Assembly (NCBI GenBank): GCA_910579125.1
Contig: CAJTTH010000031.1
Coordinates: 1-23,972 of the forward strand
Direction: 5' to 3'
Length of the DNA stretch: 23,972 nt
From: an uncultured Oscillospiraceae bacterium
Lineage (GTDB): Bacteria; Bacillota; Clostridia; Oscillospirales; Ruminococcaceae
Shown piece after piece: positions 1-6,200 of the stretch. The notes below the pieces were generated by a model. It did not search any database and had not been told where the DNA came from. It worked only from the letters and a program-made list of their open reading frames with translations. Made by a program: the position numbers and the translations under genes. How positions within the stretch are numbered: the stretch's first letter is position 1; every line of letters starts with the position of its first letter.

Positions 1-9
1 GGAGATGTT

Positions 10-438
10 GTGATTTTGGGCATTTTAGACAGAATAACTATGCTGTTAAATGGCAAAGACCAAAAAGAGCTAACTGAATATCTTGGTTTAAAAAATGTAG
101 CTTTTTCAGAGTGGAAATCTGGAAAGAGCAAATCGTTTAGAAAATATCTAATTAAAATTGCTACTTTCTTTGGTGTATCCCTAGATTATTTGGTTTATGG
201 TAAAGTGAACCCCAACCAATTAACTCCTGAAGATGCAAAAATGTTATCCATATTCAATCATTTAAAGCCTGCCGATAAAATTAAGGTTATTGAACGTGCT
301 GAAACCCTCGCCGAACTGGCTGCCGAACGAGCAGCTAAGAGGGAGACGTTGTGTATTGCCGCAGACGCGTTCTCGGCAAAGCCGAGCTCGTCAAGTAAGC
401 CTTACGAGCAGCCTATCCGACAAGCACCACACCAATAA
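10..438 (+). CDS. XRE-family helix-turn-helix regulator
   Basis: A 142-residue protein with an N-terminal XRE/Cro-type helix-turn-helix at about residues 5-62, ending in the usual FGVSLDYLVYG that follows the fifth helix of these domains. Residues 80-115 look helical and charged and may form a dimerisation arm. The tail after residue 115 is Ser/Pro/Gln-rich and probably disordered. The GTG start at 10 is chosen because GGAG lies at 1-4; the earlier ATG at 5 runs straight into a stop. The coding sequence is clearly more AT-rich than the rest of the window for its first 300 bases, so it may have a different origin. A hairpin terminator follows directly. The family binds DNA as a repressor; the target is unknown. 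Confidence 0.75.
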   Translation: MILGILDRITMLLNGKDQKELTEYLGLKNVAFSEWKSGKSKSFRKYLIKIATFFGVSLDYLVYGKVNPNQLTPEDAKMLSIFNHLKPADKIKVIERAETLAELAAERAAKRETLCIAADAFSAKPSSSSKPYEQPIRQAPHQ

Positions 439-442
439 ATAC

Positions 443-475
443 AAAAGCGACATCGAAAAAATGCCGCTTTTTCTT
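443..475 (+). terminator. Rho-independent terminator after the first XRE gene
   Basis: AAAAGCG (443-449) pairs with CGCTTTT (465-471). After one A/C mismatch the helix continues as CAT/ATG around an A-rich loop. The descending arm runs into TTCTTT. It begins five bases after the stop codon of the XRE gene. Confidence 0.55.
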
Positions 476-768
476 TGCTCAAAAAAAAACATTTTAATAA
501 GTATAAAAATATTTATAAAAAATTGCACAAAAAAATAGGAATGATTACCACTTTTTATAACGTTTTCTCTGTCAAGGACAATGTCCGTGAAAAAACGAAA
601 ATGTCCTTGATGTTCTTGCTAAAATATAGAAAAAATGTCAATGTTAGCAGTGCTTTTTTAAAAACGCGATTTTTCTTAAAACGCTCTACAAAGCCATTTA
701 AACAAAATTTTAACGCTCTAAAACGATTTTTTTAAAACTCCCTCAAAAGTCCCGCATATCCAAAAATG
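476..768. other. AT-rich non-coding stretch with small repeats
   Basis: No credible gene is present; open frames here translate to Lys/Phe/Asn-rich low-complexity sequence without ribosome sites. Visible structure: a 9-bp inverted repeat TCAAGGACA (572-580) / TGTCCTTGA (602-610) with a smaller palindrome GGACAATGTCC (576-586) inside its left part, and a cluster of AACGCTCTA / AAAACG repeats between about 660 and 730. Function unknown. Confidence 0.5.
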
Positions 769-804
769 AAAAAAAAGCCCGAGAAGTTTTTACAAACCTC
801 TCGG
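769..804 (-). terminator. Strong intrinsic terminator, minus strand
   Basis: CCGAGA (779-784) pairs with TCTCGG (799-804) and the helix continues past one mismatch with GT/AC. On the minus strand it is followed by GC and then a run of eight T (769-776). It would end the flavoprotein-ferredoxin transcript and the candidate small RNA. Confidence 0.8.
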
Positions 805-897
805 ACATATCTTTTGTAAAGTTTCGCGCTTATGCAAGAAAATTCAGCGTGGTTAAGCCAAAAATTTAGGGTTTTCGTATATTTTGCGACCTTTTTC
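769..897 (-). ncRNA. Candidate small RNA bounded by its own promoter and terminator
   Basis: On the minus strand a promoter at 903-930 and a strong intrinsic terminator at 769-804 frame a transcript of about 125 nt with no open frame that has a ribosome site. Its 3' end is a hairpin followed by eight U, as in many bacterial regulatory RNAs. It may instead be only the 3' untranslated tail of the ferredoxin transcript, since that gene reads in the same direction and ends at 1004; the internal promoter is the argument for an independent RNA. No known RNA family was recognised. Confidence 0.35.
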
Positions 898-902
898 GGC
901 TT

Positions 903-930
903 ATTTTATTTCTTGTGTTCTGCTTGTCAA
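903..930 (-). promoter_or_regulatory. Sigma-A-type promoter inside the ferredoxin 3' region
   Basis: Reading the minus strand, TTGACA (925-930) and TAAAAT (903-908) are separated by 16 bp. No gene lies between it and the terminator at 769-804, which suggests a non-coding transcript. Confidence 0.5.
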
Positions 931-1003
931 AAAAATTATCATATCCTATTCGGTTTTTCGTAATGTCTCCGTTAAGGATATCTCCCTTAAACAGGGGAAT
1001 TTT

Positions 1004-1186
1004 TTAATCGACATGAATTACTTCAACGGGACAGGACCCCGCCGCTTCCTTAACGGCGTCTTCAAATCCCTCGGGTTTCGCGATAACCTCCGACAAACCG
1101 TCGTCGGCGATGTGGAACACATCAGGACAAATATCCGCGCATACTCCGCAGCCGATGCAGCCGTCACGGTCAATTTCTACGTTCAT
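1004..1186 (-). CDS. Single-cluster [4Fe-4S] ferredoxin
   Basis: A 60-residue soluble electron carrier. The cluster ligands are Cys10, Cys13 and Cys16 (CIGCGVC) plus Cys52 (SCPVEVI), the arrangement of Thermotoga- and Clostridium-type one-cluster ferredoxins. Cys20, the remnant of the second cluster, is retained, but the partner that forms a disulfide with it in Thermotoga ferredoxin is not present near residue 43. The length matches the family. The ATG is preceded by a near-perfect ribosome site (AAGGAGG, 1190-1196). The gene lies 90 bp downstream of an iron-sulfur flavoprotein on the same strand, so the two are probably cotranscribed and may be redox partners; the pairing is inferred from position only. 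Confidence 0.92.
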   Translation of the reverse strand: MNVEIDRDGCIGCGVCADICPDVFHIADDGLSEVIAKPEGFEDAVKEAAGSCPVEVIHVD

Positions 1187-1203
1187 AAAAATCCTCCTTA
1201 TCG

Positions 1204-1234
1204 GCAGAGCAAGGCAAGCAACGCTTTGCTCTGC
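1204..1234 (-). other. Intercistronic hairpin before the ferredoxin gene
   Basis: GCAGAGCAA (1204-1212) pairs with TTGCTCTGC (1226-1234) and the helix extends inward by GGC/GCT with a 7-nt loop. There is no T-run on either strand, so it is not a classic terminator. It ends eight bases before the ferredoxin ribosome site and could stabilise or process the shared mRNA, or tune ferredoxin translation. Confidence 0.5.
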
Positions 1235-1276
1235 TTATCCGGTACATATTATAACCCGAAAGGAGAAATATATTTA

Positions 1277-1897
1277 TTATCGGATAAAATTTGTGCGAAT
1301 CGGTTCTTCGCATTCAGGAAAATTGACCCCCGAGGCTTTGCCCGCTTCAATGCATTTGAGCAGCCACGCCATATTATTGCCGAGCGTCCGCATGGTCTGC
1401 AATCCTTCTTCGTCCTGCTTGACCTGTTCGGGAGTGTTTCCATGCACTTGGTTCCAGTATTGCGATGAAACGATCGGCATATTGTTTATCGTGAAATATT
1501 TGTTAAGCTGATCGAATGCCGCTGACGCTCCGCCTCTGCGGCAGCTTACGATATTCGCCGCGGGCTTTCCCTTGAGGAATTTTCCGCTCGAGTAGAACGC
1601 TCTGTCCATAAACGACGTTATCGCTCCGCTCGCCGCCGCGTAATGTACGGGCGAGCCGAAAATAAAGCCGTCCGCCGATTTCGCCTTTTCAATGAAATCG
1701 TTGACGGAATCGACCGCGAAGCAGCGTCCGAGCTTGCGGCAGGCACCGCAGCCGATGCAGCCCGAGATCGGTTTATTTCCGACCCAGAAAATTTCCGTTT
1801 CAATACCGTTGTTTTTCAGCGCCGTTTCGACTTCGCAAAGCGCAGTATAGGTGCAGCCTTTTTCGTGCGGCGAACCGTTCACCAGAATAACTTTCAT
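1277..1897 (-). CDS. Flavodoxin-like iron-sulfur flavoprotein / NAD(P)H-dependent FMN reductase family
   Basis: A 206-residue protein with a flavodoxin fold. The FMN-phosphate loop is at residues 9-16 (NGSPHEKG), and a compact cysteine motif CxxCxxCx5C (CIGCGACRKLGRC) follows at about residue 46; that spacing matches the iron-sulfur flavoproteins of anaerobes. The later GSPVHYAAAS segment is the second FMN loop typical of the family. The start at 1897 is chosen because CGGAGG sits just upstream, whereas the in-frame ATG at 1963 has no ribosome site and lies upstream of the -10 box. It is first in a transcript with the ferredoxin gene. A role in oxygen or radical detoxification, or in electron transfer to low-potential acceptors, is plausible for the family but not shown here. 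Confidence 0.85.
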   Translation of the reverse strand: MKVILVNGSPHEKGCTYTALCEVETALKNNGIETEIFWVGNKPISGCIGCGACRKLGRCFAVDSVNDFIEKAKSADGFIFGSPVHYAAASGAITSFMDRAFYSSGKFLKGKPAANIVSCRRGGASAAFDQLNKYFTINNMPIVSSQYWNQVHGNTPEQVKQDEEGLQTMRTLGNNMAWLLKCIEAGKASGVNFPECEEPIRTNFIR

Positions 1898-1945
1898 AAT
1901 AAGACCTCCGAATATGTATTTGCGGAATATCCGCCTGTATATTAT

Positions 1946-1974
1946 ATTATAGTATGATCGCAATAAATTTTCAA
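1946..1974 (-). promoter_or_regulatory. Promoter of the flavoprotein-ferredoxin operon
   Basis: On the minus strand TTGAAA (1969-1974), 17 bp, TATAAT (1946-1951). The transcript would start near 1939, about 40 nt before the ATG at 1897. Confidence 0.75.
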
Positions 1975-2053
1975 GTGGTATATAAAAATTTATTATGTAA
2001 CTCTAGGCTAATTCGCAACTTTTTCATCTTGTGAGTAAAATCTGAAAATCCGC

Positions 2054-2082
2054 TTGACACTACAAGAAACTTGTGATATAAT
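2054..2082 (+). promoter_or_regulatory. Consensus promoter with operator-like inverted repeat
   Basis: TTGACA (2054-2059), 17 bp, TATAAT (2077-2082): a perfect sigma-A consensus. Between the boxes lies ACAAG-AAA-CTTGT (2062-2074), an inverted repeat placed where a bound repressor would block RNA polymerase. A copy of the right half with its flank, CTTGTGA, occurs again at 2028-2034. The XRE protein of the operon (2573-2995) is the natural candidate to bind here; that is inference. Confidence 0.8.
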
Positions 2083-2118
2083 GTTCATAGATGGCAAAAG
2101 AGTGAAAGAGGTGATCGA

Positions 2119-2514
2119 ATGAAGGACTATCAAGAAATACTAAAGGCGGCGCGGCATTCGGAGTTGGAGGTGCGCACGGAACTGGAGCATATCGAGCGCA
2201 TACACAGAATATTGAATATTCCGAACAGACCGCTGAAATACGTTGAGGAATTAACGGAAAAGCTCGCGGGACTTGAGGCGCTTTTAAACGATAATATTGA
2301 CAGCGCTGTTGACCGAAAGCGCGAGGCGTTGGAGGTTTTAAGCGCGCTCGTTGGCGATGAGCGGACGATACTGTATCGTTATTACATTCTCGGCTGCGAT
2401 TGGCGGCAGATAGCCGATAATCTGTATATAAGCGAACGGCAGGTGTTCAATATACGCAGGTCCGCCATGGACAAGCTCGAAGAGAGATACGCGGCAAAAC
2501 CGCGCGGTGCATAG
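2119..2514 (+). CDS. DUF1492-like, sigma-70 region 4-type HTH protein
   Basis: A 131-residue protein. The N-terminal 80 residues are predicted long charged helices. The C-terminal part (about 75-122) is a helix-turn-helix of the sigma region 4 kind: RTILYRYYILGCDWRQIADN followed by a recognition-helix-like YISERQVFNIRRSAMDKLEE. Proteins of this sort (DUF1492, ArpU-like late regulators) are typical of phages and integrative elements, where they act on late or transfer genes. The ribosome site is AGAGGTGAT about five bases before the ATG. It is the first gene of a three-gene cassette with an XRE regulator and an ImmA-like peptidase, but no structural phage genes are nearby. Confidence 0.75.
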   Translation: MKDYQEILKAARHSELEVRTELEHIERIHRILNIPNRPLKYVEELTEKLAGLEALLNDNIDSAVDRKREALEVLSALVGDERTILYRYYILGCDWRQIADNLYISERQVFNIRRSAMDKLEERYAAKPRGA

Positions 2515-2572
2515 CCTTAATTGCAGCGCTATACGCCAAGTGAAATGCAAATTTTAAATCCGGGAGGAGATT

Positions 2573-2995
2573 ATGGGAATAGGAATAAAGATCCGCGAGC
2601 TTCGGCAGCGCGCGGGATTAACTCAAAAGGGGCTTGCGCTGAAGATCGGAGTGACGCCGAGCGCAGTCGGCAATTATGAGCGTGATGTGAGTTTTCCGAA
2701 GGAAGAGGTGCTTATGTCGCTTTTCGATGCGATGGAGTGTACTCCGAACGAGTTGTTGGGCGTTTCGGCAGTCAACGACGGCGAATACGAGCATATCAAA
2801 ATGTACAGAGCGCTCGACGACCGCGGCAAAGAAACTGTCGATTCGTGTATGCGAGCAGAGTTGAAACGATGTATGGACGAAAACGAGGTACTCATTGCCG
2901 CGAGAAACGGCGGACCGCCCCATAAGATCAAGCTGAAACGCCGCGGCGAAAGGACGATCTTCGACGTTCCCGATTACGGCGGCGGACGCTATTGA
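2573..2995 (+). CDS. XRE-family repressor (ImmR-like)
   Basis: A 140-residue protein. Residues 5-60 form an XRE helix-turn-helix (IRELRQRAGLTQKGLALKIG, then VTPSAVGNYERDVSFP as recognition region). A helical MYRALDDRGKETVDSCM segment around residues 77-95 is the linker/oligomerisation part common in ImmR-type repressors. The remaining tail is basic, with no recognised domain. GGGAGG lies eight bases before the ATG. The gene sits between a sigma-like protein and an ImmA/IrrE metallopeptidase. In ICEBs1 the homologous peptidase cleaves its ImmR repressor, so this pair probably works as a repressor and its antirepressor; this is inferred from context. Confidence 0.85.
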   Translation: MGIGIKIRELRQRAGLTQKGLALKIGVTPSAVGNYERDVSFPKEEVLMSLFDAMECTPNELLGVSAVNDGEYEHIKMYRALDDRGKETVDSCMRAELKRCMDENEVLIAARNGGPPHKIKLKRRGERTIFDVPDYGGGRY

Positions 2996-3008
2996 AAGGA
3001 TGATACCG

Positions 3009-3587
3009 GTGAAAATGTACGAAATTTACGAGCGCGCTCGGATCGGCGCGCTGCCCGTAAGTCCGACGGAAGCGGCGCGGGCATTCGGGATAAAAACGGT
3101 GAACTACTCGGACATTTGCGAAATTTATTGCCGCAGCCGCCGCGAGCTTTACGGCATGAGTCTGTACGGTTTCAGCTTTGAGGAGAACGGACGGCGGATC
3201 ATTGCCGTGAACGAGCTGACTTGTGGTGAGCGCAGACGGCGTTTCACAATAGCGCACGAGTTGGGGCATTGTCTGCTCGGGCATATCTCGGAGTTCGGCG
3301 GCGCGAGACCCGCTGCCGCTCAGGAGCATGACGCGGACAGTTTCGCGGCGGAGCTTCTGGCGCCGCTTTCGGTGCTGAAAATGTGCGGAGTAAGTTCGGC
3401 GGAGGAACTTGCGAGGGTTTGCGGATTGTCGCGTTCAGCGGCGGAAATTCGTTTCGCGGAGCTTAAACGCAGTTCCGTCAACAGCGACGAATTGCGTGTA
3501 ATAATGCGCTTTTCGGGGTTTATCGACAAGTATCTGCAATGCCGTTCAAAAAGTGAAAGCCGCATAAGTCTGTATAAGAGATATTAA
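3009..3587 (+). CDS. ImmA/IrrE-family zinc metallopeptidase (M78)
   Basis: The zinc-binding HELGH motif follows RRRFTIA at about residue 83. The downstream EHDADSFAAELLAP segment carries the third acidic ligand and the FAAELL signature of family M78. The C-terminal part (VLKMCGVSSAEELARVCGLS) resembles a small winged-helix-like end. Start choice: the ATG at 3000 has no ribosome site upstream, while AAAGGA (2996-3001) is eight bases before the in-frame GTG at 3009, which gives 192 residues; an ATG at 3015 is a further option. The preceding stop is at 2995, so translation is coupled to the repressor gene. Expected to cleave the adjacent XRE protein. No terminator is visible before the next promoter. 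Confidence 0.88.
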   Translation: MKMYEIYERARIGALPVSPTEAARAFGIKTVNYSDICEIYCRSRRELYGMSLYGFSFEENGRRIIAVNELTCGERRRRFTIAHELGHCLLGHISEFGGARPAAAQEHDADSFAAELLAPLSVLKMCGVSSAEELARVCGLSRSAAEIRFAELKRSSVNSDELRVIMRFSGFIDKYLQCRSKSESRISLYKRY

Positions 3588-3620
3588 AATAATTTATATA
3601 TATCCATAGAATATATGAAT

Positions 3621-3649
3621 TTGACAAATACATAGTAATATGATATACT
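3621..3649 (+). promoter_or_regulatory. Promoter of the O-acetylhomoserine sulfhydrylase gene
   Basis: TTGACA (3621-3626), 17 bp, TATACT (3644-3649). The leader is only about 35 nt, so there is no room for a SAM riboswitch or T-box, which often control this pathway in Firmicutes. Confidence 0.8.
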
Positions 3650-3692
3650 TAATACAGAAAGAAAAATCAAAGCCGAAAAGGAGATAATTATT

Positions 3693-4973
3693 ATGGCAAA
3701 CAAATACAGATTTGAGACGTTACAGGTACACGCGGGTCAGGAGCAGCCCGACCCCGTGACGGACGCGCGCGCCGTGCCGATCTACGCGAGCACGAGCTTT
3801 GTCTTTCACAACTCGCAGCACGCTGCGGACCGCTTCGGACTGCGTGATGCGGGCAACATCTACGGCCGTCTGACCAATCCCACGCAGAGCGTTTTCGAGG
3901 AGCGCATTGCGGCACTCGAGGGCGGTGTTGCGGCGCTGGCAACGGCTTCAGGAGCGGCGGCGATAACCTACGCAATCGAGGCGCTTGCGGGCGCGGGCGA
4001 GAATGTTGTTGCGTCCGAAACGATCTACGGCGGTACCTACAATCTGCTGGCGCATACATTGCCGCGATACGGAATTACCGCGAAGTTCGTTTCACCCGAG
4101 CCATCGGAGTTCGAGAAAGCGATTGACGATAAGACCAAGGCGCTGTACGTTGAAACTCTCGGCAACCCGAATTCCAACGTTGCCGACATTGCGGCAATTT
4201 CAGAGGTCGCGCATAAGCACGGTATTCCGTTGGTCGTTGACAGCACATTCGCAACGCCCTACCTCGTTCGCCCGATCGAATACGGCGCGGATATCGTAGT
4301 TCATTCCGCGACTAAATTCATCGGCGGTCACGGCACGGCGATCGGCGGCGTTATCGTTGACGGCGGCAAATTCAATTGGTCGGCAAGCGGAAAGTATCCG
4401 TGGATATCCGAGCCGAACCCCTCCTATCACGGCATTGCGTTTTCAAAGGCGGTCGGCGCTGCCGCTTTCGTTACGTATATCCGCGCAATATTGCTCCGCG
4501 ACACGGGCGCGACGCTCTCTCCGTTCCACGCATTTATTTTCCTTCAAGGTCTGGAAACGCTCTCGCTGCGCGTTGAACGCCACGTTAAAAACGCGCTTGA
4601 CATCGTCGGCTATCTCGCGAAGAACCCCAAGGTCGAAGCTGTTCATCACCCCTCTCTCGCAAGCGAGCCTACTCACGAACTGTACAAAAGGTACTTCCCG
4701 AACGGCGGCGGCTCTATCTTCACATTCGAGGTAAAGGGTGGCGCTGCCGAGGCTCAGAAATTCATAGACAACCTTGAGATATTCTCGCTTCTGGCGAACG
4801 TCGCGGACGTGAAGTCGCTGGTTATCCACCCCGCTTCGACAACGCATTCTCAGCTTAACGAGAGCGAGCTGCTTGAGCAGGGCATCAAGCCCAACACTAT
4901 CCGCCTGTCGATCGGCATAGAAAATTCCGCAGACCTCATCGAAGCGCTTGACAAGGCTTTCGCGGCTATCTGA
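3693..4973 (+). CDS. metY: O-acetylhomoserine sulfhydrylase (PLP-dependent)
   Basis: A 426-residue fold-type I PLP enzyme of the Cys/Met metabolism family, full length. It makes homocysteine from O-acetylhomoserine and sulfide in the cytosol, for methionine synthesis. Seen in the sequence: the N-terminal FETLQVHAGQ, the YGRLTNPT cofactor-phosphate segment (57-64), the substrate-loop YGGTYNLL, Asp183 in VVDSTFATP contacting the PLP ring nitrogen, and the Schiff-base lysine Lys208 in SATKFIGGHG. The length and the YPWISEPNPSYHG insertion favour the MetY/CysD sulfhydrylase group over cystathionine gamma-synthase. AAGGAGAT precedes the ATG. It is monocistronic, with its own promoter and a strong terminator. 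Its leader is too short for a riboswitch. Confidence 0.93.
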   Translation: MANKYRFETLQVHAGQEQPDPVTDARAVPIYASTSFVFHNSQHAADRFGLRDAGNIYGRLTNPTQSVFEERIAALEGGVAALATASGAAAITYAIEALAGAGENVVASETIYGGTYNLLAHTLPRYGITAKFVSPEPSEFEKAIDDKTKALYVETLGNPNSNVADIAAISEVAHKHGIPLVVDSTFATPYLVRPIEYGADIVVHSATKFIGGHGTAIGGVIVDGGKFNWSASGKYPWISEPNPSYHGIAFSKAVGAAAFVTYIRAILLRDTGATLSPFHAFIFLQGLETLSLRVERHVKNALDIVGYLAKNPKVEAVHHPSLASEPTHELYKRYFPNGGGSIFTFEVKGGAAEAQKFIDNLEIFSLLANVADVKSLVIHPASTTHSQLNESELLEQGIKPNTIRLSIGIENSADLIEALDKAFAAI

Positions 4974-4993
4974 TGCGAATATCTGATAAAGAG

Positions 4994-5028
4994 ATCACAG
5001 CACCGAAAAAACGGCGCTGTGATTTTTT
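4994..5028 (+). terminator. Terminator between convergent genes
   Basis: ATCACAGC (4994-5001) pairs with GCTGTGAT (5016-5023). After an A/C mismatch, CCG/CGG closes an A-loop, and six T follow (5023-5028). On the minus strand the same hairpin sits just after the regulator stop codon at 5027-5029, so it may serve both genes. Confidence 0.85.
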
Positions 5029-6025
5029 ATTGATCGTCTTTTTTCGTACTCCGCTCAATGATACCGCAAATTCCGAGCACCGCCCCGAACAGCACTCCCG
5101 CTACGGGAAACACTATCCATGACTGCGAATCATGATCGCCCTTGTCGATAAGCAGCAGCCACACAAGATAAACCGCCATTGTAATTCCCCAGTAAACAGG
5201 TGTGACCTTTGCCGCGAGCCTTGCCCTGCGCTTGTATCGGGGAGTGTATTCGCCCTCCTGTAAGAGCTTCTGCATACTCGCCTCGCGAACTCCCGCCGTG
5301 ATAAAAAACATTACGCCGATCCCCGCAGTAAGCATTGTCGCCGCCAATAGCAGCACGCGCGTGAAGTCGCTTGCAGCAAGCGCTCCGATAAACAGCGGTA
5401 CGGGGGAGATCACGCACAGACACGCGCCGATTATATTGCACATGACATAGGTGCCGCGATAGGCTTTTTGGCGCTCCTTGACCATGCCGACAACGCCGTA
5501 TTCCGTTTCGAACGGCTCTTTTTCGAGGAACTCAAAGTGCTTGCTTTGAGCGCCCGTGTACAGGTAAATTCCCACCGCTGCCGCGGCGAGTACAAGCAAT
5601 ATTGCCATTCCGAACACAGCGGCGGCGTTTTCGGAGAACGGCGGCTCGGAAAGCGTCGTTGTGCCGCCGAATATAATAAGCTGCGCCACTGCGGCAATAT
5701 TGATAAACGTTGCAAGAGCAATGCGCCATGAAGCCTTTTTCCGCAGCTCCAGAAACTCGTTAGCTTCTGCGAGAGTTATCTTCCTCGCGTTTTCGGGAAT
5801 GTCCTTTCCGACAAACTCCTCGTCCTCTATCTCGTCCTTTAATAAGTAGTCGGTCGTCACGCCGAACAGTTTGCCGAGCTGTAAAATTTTCTCCAGATCG
5901 GGAACGCTCTGCGCGCTCTCCCACTTGCTAACCGCCTGCCGCGAGACGTTCATTTTCTCGGCAAGTTCCTCCTGCGACATTCCGCTCTTTTTTCTGAGCC
6001 TTACCAGTTTGTCTGCAAAAATCAT
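5027..6025 (-). CDS. Membrane-anchored XRE-family regulator
   Basis: A 332-residue protein. Residues 7-62 are a canonical XRE helix-turn-helix (SQEELAEKMNVSRQAVSKWE), and residues 63-100 are an acidic linker. About six hydrophobic segments follow, beginning at IALATFINIAAVAQLIIFGG and ending with the FPVAGVLFGAVLGICGIIE helix. The DNA-binding domain would therefore be tethered to the inner face of the membrane. This architecture is widespread in Clostridia and is often linked to sensing envelope stress or to control of a neighbouring transporter; no such transporter is adjacent here. AGAGGTGAT precedes the ATG. Just upstream, CGGAA (6048-6052) and TTCCG (6061-6065) form an imperfect inverted repeat that could be an autoregulatory site. 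No good promoter was found. Confidence 0.85.
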   Translation of the reverse strand: MIFADKLVRLRKKSGMSQEELAEKMNVSRQAVSKWESAQSVPDLEKILQLGKLFGVTTDYLLKDEIEDEEFVGKDIPENARKITLAEANEFLELRKKASWRIALATFINIAAVAQLIIFGGTTTLSEPPFSENAAAVFGMAILLVLAAAAVGIYLYTGAQSKHFEFLEKEPFETEYGVVGMVKERQKAYRGTYVMCNIIGACLCVISPVPLFIGALAASDFTRVLLLAATMLTAGIGVMFFITAGVREASMQKLLQEGEYTPRYKRRARLAAKVTPVYWGITMAVYLVWLLLIDKGDHDSQSWIVFPVAGVLFGAVLGICGIIERSTKKDDQ

Positions 6026-6157
6026 AAAATCACCTCTTTTATTATTTCGGAAACGCTTGCTTCCGATATGTTAATTCTAGCATTTTATACGGTTGCAGAC
6101 CACCAACCGCCGCTTTTCAATTCGTCAACTGACGGTTGCGTTTGTGATATTTATGCG

Positions 6158-6189
6158 AAAATCAGCCCGAAAACTTTCGTCCTCGGGCT
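6158..6189 (-). terminator. Probable terminator after pnp
   Basis: AGCCCGA (6164-6170) pairs with TCGGGCT (6183-6189). On the minus strand the hairpin is followed by GATTTT. The stem is good but the T-run is short, so some readthrough into the XRE gene at 6025 is possible. Confidence 0.5.
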
Positions 6190-6200
6190 TCGATTATTTA

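Noticed and set aside
475..735. Open frame of 86 codons, plus strand
   Set aside because: Lys/Phe/Asn-rich low-complexity translation, no ribosome site, lies in AT-rich repeat DNA just after a terminator.
985..1012. CTCCC/GGGGA hairpin followed by six T on the plus strand
   Set aside because: Stem of only four pairs and no plus-strand gene upstream for it to terminate.
2028..3587. Intact prophage or conjugative element
   Set aside because: No integrase, capsid, tail, relaxase or att duplication is visible; housekeeping genes flank the module.
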